From Thermotogaceae bacterium (GTDB lineage Bacteria > Thermotogota > Thermotogae > Thermotogales > Thermotogaceae), in the NCBI GenBank assembly GCA_026993805.1, contig JALWSA010000061.1, positions 1 to 37,229 on the forward strand: 37,229 nt of DNA. Direction: 5' to 3'. Within the stretch, counting starts at the first letter, position 1. Each line of letters begins with the position of its first letter. A program made the position numbers and the translations under genes. Under the pieces are notes generated by a model. That model was not told the DNA's origin. It saw only the letters and a program-made list of their open reading frames with translations, and made no database searches. Positions 1 to 6,731 of this stretch are shown piece by piece.

Positions 1-508
1 TTCCAAAGGGCCATACAGAGCGGTTCAGGGAAGTCTTTCCCCTGGTGGTGGCCTGAAGATCCTTGCTCACGAGCGCATCGTTTGGCGCCACTCTCTTTGC
101 ACCAAAAAGCGAATTCCACACCTTCGGGCTTCCCACATTCGAATCCGTTGCAAGTATTGCAAGCGTCTCGGGGGTCATCAAAAAGGGAATATCCCAGGAA
201 AGCAAACCCGCAAGCCCCGTATGATCTGCATGAGCATGGCTCAAAAACACGAACTTGTACCTTCCATCATACACAAGTTCTCGCGGCGCCAGATCTTCTC
301 TGTAAACGGGAATCGGTGGGATCAGCTTCAGCTTCAAAAGATCTTCCACCGCTCTCCCTGCTCTCGGATTCAAAAACTCCTCAAAAAATTCCCCCCACCC
401 CGCAAAATTAAGCCCAAAATCGAGCAGGAAACACTCCCCGCTCCCCGCGCAAACACTTATCTTATTCCCACCTATCGTGCTGTGACCATCGTGTATGGTG
501 ATTTTCAA
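1..508 (-). CDS. Metallo-beta-lactamase-fold hydrolase, 3' end outside window
   Basis: About 169 N-terminal codons are present and the reading frame runs off the left edge with no stop. The translation has an early IGGNKI segment and an LLDFG strand, as in RNase J-like and related metallo-beta-lactamase proteins. It also carries the metal-binding HAHADHTG motif (HxHxDH, encoded at about 217-238). The family binds two zinc ions and hydrolyses phosphodiester or other ester bonds; the specific substrate cannot be read from this fragment. I chose the TTG at 508 because GGAGGTG lies 5 nt upstream; an in-frame ATG at 526 would place the ribosome binding site inside the gene. A nuclease (RNase J or CPSF-like) is likelier than a true beta-lactamase, but the C-terminal half that would decide is missing. 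Confidence 0.8.
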   Translation of the reverse strand, partial: MKITIHDGHSTIGGNKISVCAGSGECFLLDFGLNFAGWGEFFEEFLNPRAGRAVEDLLKLKLIPPIPVYREDLAPRELVYDGRYKFVFLSHAHADHTGLAGLLSWDIPFLMTPETLAILATDSNVGSPKVWNSLFGAKRVAPNDALVSKDLQATTRGKTSLNRSVWPFG

Positions 509-682
509 GGTGTCACCTCCTGCCATGATAATAGCCAAAAGGGCCGGAAAGAGCAAAACCATTAGAATTGTTAGGCAAATGCATTCTGCCCGAAATTCAA
601 TGGAAGAAATGATCGTGAGTTTCGGCAGCGGTGGATGGTAAAAGAGAAGCTTTTAGAACAAATGATGTAATACGAAATGTGA

Positions 683-688
683 TACAAT
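683..688 (+). promoter_or_regulatory. Putative -10 element of the brnT-like gene
   Basis: TACAAT ends 6 nt before the ATG at 695. No good -35 hexamer is visible. An AGGAG sits only 3 nt before the ATG. If this -10 is used, transcription would start at or within a base of the start codon, giving a leaderless or nearly leaderless mRNA. Confidence 0.35.
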
Positions 689-694
689 AGGAGC

Positions 695-988
695 ATGAGG
701 TTCAAAGAGATCGAGATCCGATGGACGCGTTCAAACATCAACCATATTGCTCGTCATGGCATTAAGCCTTTCGAGGTTGAGGAATGTATTTTTTCAAATG
801 ATCCCATAATTTTGCGAACAAAAAGTAAGAGAGAAAAACGCTACTTGGTATTATGCCAATGTCCCGTAAATGGTCGGTTCCTTCTTGTGGTTCTGACGCA
901 GCCAAATGAAAAAGGACAAGTTCGAGTTATAACGGCGCGAGATATGACTAAAGAAGAGCGAAAGTTTTACAAGAAAAGAAGGAGGTGA
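695..988 (+). CDS. BrnT-like type II toxin (DUF497)
   Basis: The 97-residue protein has the BrnT layout: an N-terminal W-(x)n-N-x-x-HI-x-RHGI-x-x-x-EVEE segment, central beta strands (RYLVLCQC, RFLLVVLT), and the C-terminal RVITARDMTKEERKFYKKRR tail. BrnT proteins are RelE-fold ribonucleases that cleave mRNA, and the C-terminal R-x-ITAR-D-M segment is the family signature. The length matches the family. It lies directly upstream of a CopG/BrnA-like gene 4 nt away, the usual toxin-first brnTA order. The start has an unusually close Shine-Dalgarno sequence. It appears complete, with no frameshift. Assignment is by recognised motifs only. Confidence 0.85.
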   Translation: MRFKEIEIRWTRSNINHIARHGIKPFEVEECIFSNDPIILRTKSKREKRYLVLCQCPVNGRFLLVVLTQPNEKGQVRVITARDMTKEERKFYKKRRR

Positions 989-992
989 AACG

Positions 993-1241
993 ATGAGGGT
1001 TCCAGAGTCCATCGAGGAAGAAAGAAAGTTCTGGGACACGCATAGCATCACAGAATTTTTAGACGAGCTGGAACTCACCGATGTCAAATTCGTCAAGAAA
1101 TCTCCCATGGTGACATTATCGTTCAGGATAGAAGAGGAAAAAGCCAAAGAGTTGAAAGCTCTGGCAAAAAAGATGAACATACCCTATTCAGCTTTCATCA
1201 GAAAGATCATCGACAAAGTCCTTGAGAAAGTTAGAGAGTAA
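993..1241 (+). CDS. BrnA/CopG-type antitoxin
   Basis: The 82-residue protein begins with a P-E-S-I-E-E-E-x-x-FWDTHSITEFLDEL stretch, typical of CopG-antitoxin/BrnA proteins and likely the toxin-binding part. It ends in a ribbon-helix-helix-like region, VTLSFRIEEEKAKELKALAKKMNIPYSAFIRKII, which would bind DNA as a dimer. It should neutralise the upstream BrnT-like toxin and repress the operon. The ATG at 993 follows GGAGGTG (981-987) by 5 nt, and the gene lies 4 nt after the toxin stop, so the two are very probably co-transcribed. No terminator is evident just after the stop. Confidence 0.85.
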   Translation: MRVPESIEEERKFWDTHSITEFLDELELTDVKFVKKSPMVTLSFRIEEEKAKELKALAKKMNIPYSAFIRKIIDKVLEKVRE

Positions 1242-1553
1242 AATTGCCGCTCTTTCCTTTCCACAAACCTTTCATGCCCCTTTGGTACCCGTTATGCCCA
1301 TTTGAGAGAATACCTATATACTTACTGATATGCTGAAATAGCACCAAAAGTTAGGTCATGTTAAAGCAGCTTTTTCATGCAGCAACAGACCCCTCCCCCG
1401 TAACATATCTCACCTGGCGTTTTGCATCACAGCCTTATGCTGCTTTCCACACGGCGCGGTGCGTAATTAAATTACACCCGATTGTTTGCTTCCCGCTTCA
1501 AGCAATCGCAGCAAACTTTTGCGCCTACGCGAGAATCGAAGAAGCCCAAAGCA
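1242..1553. other. Intergenic stretch with no recognised gene
   Basis: These 312 bp separate two TA remnants. Open frames on both strands have compositionally odd translations, lack a convincing Shine-Dalgarno sequence and resemble no family I know. The only ordered element I see is a perfect dyad, GTAATT-A-AATTAC, at 1463-1475. Confidence 0.5.
1463..1475. repeat. 13-bp inverted repeat in intergenic DNA
   Basis: GTAATT and AATTAC are perfect inverted arms around a single A. It could be an operator half-site pair, but no promoter is obvious beside it, so its role is unknown. Confidence 0.3.
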
Positions 1554-1766
1554 TTAAATACCACCCTTCTCCCACCACTCAAGGAATTCGGCGGGGGTGA
1601 ATATTTTTATTCCTGCCGCGCTTTCAAAATGCTTTTTGTTGCCCGTTATGATGGGCACTCCTTCTGAAGCGGCGACTTCCAGGAAAGGAAGATCTGAAGG
1701 ATCAGGAAGTTTCGTTTTTAAAGGAGAAGGTGAAACCAAAACATTTGTATCGACAACCACTCTCAT
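1554..1766 (-). pseudogene. PIN-domain toxin with a central deletion
   Basis: The 70-residue reading frame starts like a PIN ribonuclease (MRVVVDTNVLVS, first acidic residue D6). It then jumps to the C-terminal part of the fold (LPDPSDLPFLEVAASEGVPIITGNKKHF, then IFTPAEFLEWWE). PIN proteins of this group are usually about 130-145 residues, so roughly 65-70 central residues are missing, including the second acidic metal ligand. The usual Asp of the ITGD motif is Asn here. The frame stays open across the junction, so this looks like an in-frame deletion rather than a frameshift. The ATG overlaps the stop of the upstream antitoxin gene (ATGA), the usual antitoxin-toxin coupling. It is probably inactive as a nuclease. 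Confidence 0.75.
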
Positions 1767-2029
1767 TTCTCTTTTCTGACCTCTTCTATAATCTTTTCGA
1801 TTTCATCGCTTAAGAGCTTGTTCAGGCCTTTTTTCAAAGAAAACATCCTTAGCTCTTCAACAGCCATTTGGGCTTTCACCTTTTCTATTAGATCGAGCAC
1901 CATTTTTGGATCGCCATCTATTTTTATAACAACAGCTTTGGGTTCTCCATTAACTGTTAGGACTACTTCGTCGTTTTCCCACAAAAGTGCAGGATTGTTT
2001 CTGATCTCCCTGCTCGAGATGAAAACCAT
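1763..2029 (-). CDS. Phd/YefM-like antitoxin of a PIN toxin
   Basis: The 88-residue protein has an N-terminal MVFISSREIRNNPALLWENDEVVLTVNGEPKAVVIKI segment, like the Phd/YefM DNA-binding fold of TA antitoxins. It has a charged helical C-terminus ending IEKIIEEVRKEK, where the toxin would bind. I placed the start at 2029 because GGAGGTGATTAT lies just upstream; the longer open frame has no such site and reads into unrelated sequence. The stop overlaps the ATG of the degenerate PIN gene. With the toxin disabled, this is probably an orphan antitoxin that may still bind its own promoter. Confidence 0.75.
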   Translation of the reverse strand: MVFISSREIRNNPALLWENDEVVLTVNGEPKAVVIKIDGDPKMVLDLIEKVKAQMAVEELRMFSLKKGLNKLLSDEIEKIIEEVRKEK

Positions 2030-2257
2030 ATAATCACCTCCGCTTTGATCATACAATATGTCCTTCAGTGTGTCAGTTAAAACTGGAATGCAGGCTCTCT
2101 TTGAGCTTAGCTTCTTCGTTTTGTGCTGGCCTTCAAAACCTTTGAATGAATTTTTGATGAATGATCTCTTCCACATTTGGGGAGCATCTCACAAAAAAGC
2201 GGATGTTTCGTTTGATATACTTTTACACGAATTTGCCGGTTGGAAGGGTGATAAGTT

Positions 2258-2326
2258 ATGAAAATCAGGTATTCAAAAGAAGTGGATGCACTTTCCAGAA
2301 GGTTGAAGTTGTGGAGTGATGTTCAC
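2258..2326 (+). pseudogene. Remnant of a DUF2283-like protein
   Basis: From the ATG at 2258 the translation MKIRYSKEVDAL matches the highly typical start of DUF2283 proteins (MKIRYDxEVDAL...), small proteins often found beside TA genes. The family continuation is lost in this frame. The next frame briefly gives KVEVVE followed by a stop, which resembles the middle of the family. This suggests a small deletion plus frameshift. The open frame nominally continues to 2458, but with unrelated sequence. Only the first dozen residues are convincing. Confidence 0.45.
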
Positions 2327-2419
2327 CTGATCCCTTTCCGATCCCTTTATGATCCCATTGAACCCTTGTGCAACTTCTGTGCAATTCTCGGGCAATTTAT
2401 GCAATCCTCACACAAACAT

Positions 2420-2445
2420 AAGGCCGACAAGCTGCCGGCCTTTTT
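2420..2445 (+). terminator. Intrinsic terminator, possibly bidirectional
   Basis: AAGGCCG (2420-2426) pairs perfectly with CGGCCTT (2436-2442) around a 9-nt loop and is followed by a five-T run on the plus strand. It lies about 27 nt beyond the stop of the minus-strand hppA gene, so on that strand it may also help end the hppA transcript, although its T run there is poor. Confidence 0.65.
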
Positions 2446-2471
2446 ACCTTCACGCTAATTCAACACCGAAA

Positions 2472-4670
2472 TCAGAACAAATGATAGCGCGAGAATATGG
2501 AAGCAAGGAGTATGGAGACAACGGACATGATCTTTATGAGTATGTTTATAGACGGGCCTGCGGCGTCTTTCATCGGGTCTCCGACGGTGTCTCCTACGAC
2601 CAGAGATTTGTGCTCTTCACTTCCTTTGCCCGCTCCTTTGAGCTTTCCCTGCTCAAGGAACTTTTTCGCGTTGTCCCAAGCCCCACCGGAATTCGCCATC
2701 GTTATCGCAACGAGAGCCCCGCTTGCCGTAGCTCCAAGAAGGAGTCCCCCAACGAACTTGGGACCAAGGAGCAAGCCTGTGACCACGGGCGTGAAGAACG
2801 CTATCATGGCAGGAAGAACCATCTTCTTAAGAGCAGCCCTGTTGCTTATGGAGATACAAGAGTTGTAATCTGGCTTCTCCTGCCCGCTCTTTATCCCCGG
2901 CTTTTCCCGAAACTGCCTTCTTATTTCTTCTATCATCACCTTGGCAGAATCCGTCACGGCGTCCATAACGACGGAAGCGAAAAGATAGGGAAGAACCGCA
3001 CCGACCATTACGCCCGTTATTGTGCGCGGGCTCGTCAAAAAGAGCCTTGCCATATCACCGGCGGCTTCGAATATTCCCTTTCCAGAGAGAACCATCTTTG
3101 AAAGCTCTTCCATGTCCTTGGCGTTCATCTGTGAAAAGACATACGAGATGAAAAGAGAAAGCGCCGCCAAAACGGCAGAGCCTATGGCAAATCCCTTTCC
3201 TATTGCGGCGGTTGTGTTTCCAACGGAATCCAGTTTGTCCGTTATCTTTCTCACTTCTTCTTCAAGTCCCGCCATCTCGCTTATTCCGCCAGCGTTGTCC
3301 GCAATAGGACCATAGCTATCAACGGACACGGAAGTTGCAACGAAAGAAAGCATTCCAAGAGCGGCTATGGCAACGCCGTAAAGTCCAGATATGTGGGAAG
3401 AAAGGAGAATACCCACGACTATGGTTATCATGGGATAGAATGTGCTCCGCATCCCGAGCGAGATCCCACCGGTTATAACAAGTCCCACTCCGGAAAAGGA
3501 TCGCTCACTCAAAAGTTTCGTGGGCCGGTACTTGTCGCTCGTGTAGTATTCAGCCCAAAATCCCGTCAAAATCCCGATGATAACGCCAAGCGCAGCAGCA
3601 CCCCAAGGAGAATACCAGCCGTATCTAAATCCCATTTCTTTCAAGAGATATTCCTTTGGAAGGTCCGCAAACATCCAGTAAGTGGCAAGAAAACCCAAAA
3701 CGAGCGTTGAGAGAGCGGATACCCAGAGCCCGATGTCAAGCTCTCTCTGGGGCTCTTTTCCACCCACCCTGAAGATGACGAGAAGTATCCCGGCTATTGA
3801 AGAGAGAAGTCCCACCGTTGCAAGGACTATGGGGTATGTGAGAAGCCTTTCCGAAATTAGGAAATCTTTGTATATCGGGTACATGTAAGCGCCCAGTATG
3901 GCAGCGGCTACCATGGAACCGACGAAACTCTCGAGAAGGTCCGCCCCCAACCCTGCGACATCTCCAACGTTGTCACCGACATTGTCCGCTATCGTGGCCG
4001 GGTTTCTGGGATCGTCTTCTGGAAGGCCAAGCTCGGTCTTTCCGACAAGATCTGCTGCCATGTCAGCGGCTTTCGTGTATATACCCCCACCCACCCTATC
4101 GAACATAGCAACCATAGAACATCCAAGCGCATAGCCTGAAACTGTCATCGTGAATGGTATGAAGTTTATTCCAAGCCAGTTCGTCACAACCTTCATGCTT
4201 TCGGGCTCAAGCTGTCCAAGGAGTTTTCCAAAGAACGCATAAACAATACCGAGTCCCAAAAGCGCAAGCCCCGCAACCGAAAGTCCCATGACGCTCCCGC
4301 CCGTGTAAGCCACCCTGAGAGCTTTCGATATGTCTTTTGTTTTTCTGGCTTCTTCAGCCACCCTGACATTCGAAATGGTGGCAGCTTTCATACCTATAAG
4401 GCCTGCCAAAAAACTCATGAAAGCTCCGAGAAGGAAAGCCACTCCAACATACCAGCCTATGATTACGCCGAGCCCAAGGGCTATCCAAACCGCCGCTTTC
4501 AAAACCGCGCGGTTCTCATCTTTCAGAAATACTTCGGCACCCTCCCTGATTGCCCCCGAAATCTCTCTCATCTTCTCGTTTCCTTCGCTCAAACCCTTTA
4601 CCTTAGAAAAATTAACCGCGGCAAGAGCGAGAGAGAAGGAGGCAACGATGAGAACGGAAGCTATCAACAT
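2472..4670 (-). CDS. hppA: Membrane-bound ion-pumping pyrophosphatase, probably Na+-type
   Basis: The 732-residue, highly hydrophobic protein (about 16 membrane helices expected for the family) couples hydrolysis of pyrophosphate to cation export across the cytoplasmic membrane. Substrate and Mg-binding motifs are intact: a GGGIYTKAADMAADLVGK segment near residues 194-211, DDPRNPATIADNVGDNVGD near 219-237, and a C-terminal VGDTVGDPMKDAAGPS. GNTTAA near 484-489 has Ala where K+-independent enzymes carry Lys, so K+ dependence is predicted. Glu247 in DLLESFVGS occupies the shifted position seen in the Na+-pumping T. maritima enzyme rather than the plant H+-pump position. The ATG at 4670 follows AGGAGG by 8 nt. 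The gene is monocistronic, with its own promoter and a dyad in the promoter region. Confidence 0.95.
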   Translation of the reverse strand: MLIASVLIVASFSLALAAVNFSKVKGLSEGNEKMREISGAIREGAEVFLKDENRAVLKAAVWIALGLGVIIGWYVGVAFLLGAFMSFLAGLIGMKAATISNVRVAEEARKTKDISKALRVAYTGGSVMGLSVAGLALLGLGIVYAFFGKLLGQLEPESMKVVTNWLGINFIPFTMTVSGYALGCSMVAMFDRVGGGIYTKAADMAADLVGKTELGLPEDDPRNPATIADNVGDNVGDVAGLGADLLESFVGSMVAAAILGAYMYPIYKDFLISERLLTYPIVLATVGLLSSIAGILLVIFRVGGKEPQRELDIGLWVSALSTLVLGFLATYWMFADLPKEYLLKEMGFRYGWYSPWGAAALGVIIGILTGFWAEYYTSDKYRPTKLLSERSFSGVGLVITGGISLGMRSTFYPMITIVVGILLSSHISGLYGVAIAALGMLSFVATSVSVDSYGPIADNAGGISEMAGLEEEVRKITDKLDSVGNTTAAIGKGFAIGSAVLAALSLFISYVFSQMNAKDMEELSKMVLSGKGIFEAAGDMARLFLTSPRTITGVMVGAVLPYLFASVVMDAVTDSAKVMIEEIRRQFREKPGIKSGQEKPDYNSCISISNRAALKKMVLPAMIAFFTPVVTGLLLGPKFVGGLLLGATASGALVAITMANSGGAWDNAKKFLEQGKLKGAGKGSEEHKSLVVGDTVGDPMKDAAGPSINILIKIMSVVSILLASIFSRYHLF

Positions 4671-4709
4671 GAATCTCTACCTCCTGGGAAAGTATTTTTC
4701 ACAATTTGC

Positions 4710-4740
4710 ATTATATCGATTTGGCTCTGCCGGAGCCAAA
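4710..4740 (-). promoter_or_regulatory. hppA promoter with an operator-like dyad over the spacer
   Basis: On the minus strand TTGGCT (4739-4734) and TATAAT (4715-4710) are separated by 18 nt. An 8-bp inverted repeat, TTTGGCTC-tgccg-GAGCCAAA (4720-4740), covers the -35 and most of the spacer. That is a typical repressor position; its use as an operator is inferred. Confidence 0.6.
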
Positions 4741-4876
4741 AAATAAGATGGAATTTTAAAACGGTAAATTCGTGCTTTTTTGTATTTTTCAAAACCGATT
4801 TGCCCGTCATTTTCGACCTTAAACTCCCTGCCTCATGCTCGCAAATTCTCAATCTTTAAAAGCTATAAATCGAAAA

Positions 4877-4885
4877 TGTTATAAT
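4877..4885 (+). promoter_or_regulatory. Extended -10 promoter of the NifX-like gene
   Basis: TGTTATAAT is a perfect TGnTATAAT extended -10 element on the plus strand, with an AT-rich TTTAAA about 19 nt upstream. Initiation near 4892 would give a leader of about 37 nt before the start at 4929. Confidence 0.65.
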
Positions 4886-4928
4886 GGAGCATCCGAGAAA
4901 ACTTTCACATTTGAAAAGGAGGAAAAGC

Positions 4929-5294
4929 ATGAAAGTAGCCATTCCGGTTTTGCAAGACCTTGACATGGACTCGCCGATATCCGAGCATTTTGGCCATGCT
5001 CCGTATTTTGCGTTCGTGGAAGTAGCAAACGGAAAGGTCTCAGCAATAGAAATAATCCAGAACCCCTACATGGAGCACTCTCCCAGGACTATTCCCCAGT
5101 TCATATCAGAAAAAGGCACCAACGTTCTTATAGTCAGAGGCATTGGAAGGAGGGCTCTCGAGCACTTTTCCCGACTGGGAATTCAAGTTATAAGAGGAGC
5201 TTCCGGAACGGTGAAGGAAATCCTGGAAGCATTCACCGCCGGCAAGCTATCCGACACGCCCTATCAGGTCAAGGAGAAGTTTCACGAGCAGTGA
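4929..5294 (+). CDS. NifX/NifB-C-terminal-like (dinitrogenase iron-molybdenum cofactor family) protein
   Basis: The 121-residue protein has the family hallmarks: MKVAIPV, then SPISEHFGHAPYFAFVEV and a later strand-helix GTNVLIVRGIGRRALEHFSRLGIQVIRG. These are small RNase H-like-fold proteins related to NifX/NafY, which bind iron-sulfur or FeMo-cofactor precursors. In non-diazotrophs such as Thermotoga their role is unclear. No nif genes occur nearby. I start at 4929, where AAAAGGAGG lies 6-7 nt upstream, rather than at an upstream in-frame ATG at 4884 that overlaps the -10 element. The stop is one base from the stop of the convergent channel gene. Confidence 0.85.
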   Translation: MKVAIPVLQDLDMDSPISEHFGHAPYFAFVEVANGKVSAIEIIQNPYMEHSPRTIPQFISEKGTNVLIVRGIGRRALEHFSRLGIQVIRGASGTVKEILEAFTAGKLSDTPYQVKEKFHEQ

Positions 5295-5295
5295 T

Positions 5296-6090
5296 TCACT
5301 CTTTCTTCCAGTAATAGTACACGAAATAGTACGGAAGTACGGTGAAAATGATGGGACCCGTGATGTTTCCCAGAGTCACGGGAATTATGTTGGCTGTCCA
5401 CATCTGACCCCAGCCTACTTTTCCAAAGAAAGCCCCCATGGAGAGGAAGAACATATTTGCAACAGAGTGTTCGAAACCCGAAGCAACGAAAGCCGATATT
5501 GGAAAGAGTATCGCGAAAATCTTTCCTTCTATTGTCTGCGCGGCCATCGAAGTTATTATCGCAAGGTTAACCAAAATGTTGCAGAGCATTCCCCTCAAAA
5601 ACGCCTGCCAGAAGCCAAGAAAAACCTTGGAAGCGGCAATCGAGACCATAACATCTCCTGCCTGATTCGGCGCCATGGCGCTTCCCAAAATTCCGCTATG
5701 ATAAACCATCCAGGCAAGAACCACAGAACCAACGAAGTTTCCCAGATAGACGAAAAGCCAATTCCTTAAAACACCCTTTAGGTGTATCTTCCTCATTATG
5801 CATGTCAGGGACATCAGGACATTTCCTGTGAAAAGCTCAGCCCCCGCTATAACAACGAGCATAAGCCCGGTGGAGAAGACAACCCCGCCTACAAGCTTTT
5901 TCAGACCGAAAATCTCCACCCCGGACATAGCAAAACTCGCGAAGACCGCTCCAAAGCCTATGTACATACCCGCGAGGATAGCCAACACGAACTGCTTGGA
6001 CGGCGGCATAGCGGCCTTAACAGCACAAACTCTTGGGAGAACTTCGTTGTATATCTGTTTTGGCATGAGGAAGAGTCTGTTTGTGGACAT
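5296..6090 (-). CDS. Formate/nitrite transporter (FNT) family channel
   Basis: The 264-residue membrane protein has six hydrophobic segments and FNT signatures: AGAELFTGN in the first half, then GFEHSVANMFF, which carries the conserved central pore histidine, and NIIPVTLGNI near the end. FNT proteins form pentameric channels for small anions such as formate, nitrite, lactate or hydrosulfide. The anion here cannot be set from motifs; formate fits a fermentative anaerobe. The ATG follows GGGGGTGAT by a few bases. It is convergent with the NifX-like gene, with no room for a terminator between them. Confidence 0.93.
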   Translation of the reverse strand: MSTNRLFLMPKQIYNEVLPRVCAVKAAMPPSKQFVLAILAGMYIGFGAVFASFAMSGVEIFGLKKLVGGVVFSTGLMLVVIAGAELFTGNVLMSLTCIMRKIHLKGVLRNWLFVYLGNFVGSVVLAWMVYHSGILGSAMAPNQAGDVMVSIAASKVFLGFWQAFLRGMLCNILVNLAIITSMAAQTIEGKIFAILFPISAFVASGFEHSVANMFFLSMGAFFGKVGWGQMWTANIIPVTLGNITGPIIFTVLPYYFVYYYWKKE

Positions 6091-6128
6091 GAGATCACCC
6101 CCCGAGCTTTTGCTCTTTTCGTAAAAAT

Positions 6129-6156
6129 ATCATATTTTAGTGAAAGAGTTTGTAAC
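6129..6156 (-). promoter_or_regulatory. Putative promoter of the FNT channel gene
   Basis: On the minus strand a TATGAT -10 (6134-6129) has GTTACA 16 nt upstream (6156-6151). The spacing is acceptable but the -35 is only a moderate match. The predicted start lies about 30 nt upstream of the ribosome binding site. Confidence 0.45.
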
Positions 6157-6177
6157 GAATTTTATCACCCGGACGGA

Positions 6178-6570
6178 TTATCTCAAGGGACACCCGCTTT
6201 CAGCGTGAAAATCCCACTCTCCGCTACCTTTCAGGGTGAAAACAAAGGTGGCATCTGCAGTGAGATCACAGTTGATATCTCCATGATTCCAAAGGTCTCC
6301 GTTTTCGTCGTAAATCTCTATCTTTACATTGTGAACACCCGCCGAAACATCTGGCACGGTGAATTCGACGTCGTCAAAAACGAGATTTCCTTTCCATTCA
6401 TCGTCTATGTAAACTGATGCTTTGTAGCCCCAATAAGAGCTGTCCCACTCCGCCACCTTGAAAGAAACCGAATGCGTACCTCCCTCCAAAATCTCCACAG
6501 AGCAGCCTACCAAAGCCAGTGCCACAACCAATGCTACTCCAGCTGCCAAAAACGCCTTCCCTAACTTCAT
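6178..6570 (-). CDS. Small lipoprotein of unknown function
   Basis: The 130-residue product begins MKLGKAFLAAGVALVVALALVGC. This is a lipoprotein signal peptide with an ALVGC lipobox, so it should be lipid-anchored at Cys23. The mature part (about 108 residues) is rich in Val, Asp, Trp and Tyr with alternating beta-strand patterns (HSVSFKVAEW, YKASVYIDDE, HNVKIEIYDENGD, ATFVFTL), suggesting a beta-sandwich domain. I do not recognise the family. The start at 6570 has GGGAG 9 nt upstream; the ATG at 6579 directly abuts that site and is less likely. It is transcribed alone from its own promoter. Confidence 0.75.
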   Translation of the reverse strand: MKLGKAFLAAGVALVVALALVGCSVEILEGGTHSVSFKVAEWDSSYWGYKASVYIDDEWKGNLVFDDVEFTVPDVSAGVHNVKIEIYDENGDLWNHGDINCDLTADATFVFTLKGSGEWDFHAESGCPLR

Positions 6571-6604
6571 ATGTTCCATCTCCCTTCAAATAGTTTAAAA
6601 GCTA

Positions 6605-6633
6605 AGCATAACACGTCGCGCGGCAAAAAACAA
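6605..6633 (-). promoter_or_regulatory. Promoter of the lipoprotein gene
   Basis: On the minus strand TTGTTT (6633-6628) and TATGCT (6610-6605) are separated by 17 nt, upstream of the lipoprotein start at 6570. Confidence 0.5.
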
Positions 6634-6731
6634 CCGTAAATATAACCGTCCACGCTCTAATGCCCCGTGCAGATAGGGATAAAAATGGTAGGCAGATGCT
6701 GGATTAGAAAACCGTCATCAAACTGGTTTCG

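Larger units (their letters stand above)
2030..2471. other. Intergenic stretch with a TA-type gene remnant and a terminator
   Basis: These 442 bp contain a decayed DUF2283-like start on the plus strand (listed separately) and a GC hairpin followed by T residues at 2420-2445. The rest shows no gene I can support. An open frame just upstream on the plus strand ends by ATGA overlap at the DUF2283-like ATG, which hints at a former two-gene cassette. Its translation is not recognisable. Confidence 0.45.

Noticed and set aside
1358-1600. 80-residue plus-strand open frame in the TA region
   Set aside because: No ribosome binding site, and its end overlaps the PIN remnant antisense; the translation looks random.
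2349-3101. 250-residue plus-strand open frame
   Set aside because: It lies antisense to hppA and is rich in Arg and His as expected of a shadow frame.
5782-6417. 211-residue plus-strand open frame
   Set aside because: It is antisense to the FNT channel and lipoprotein genes and crosses the promoter between them.
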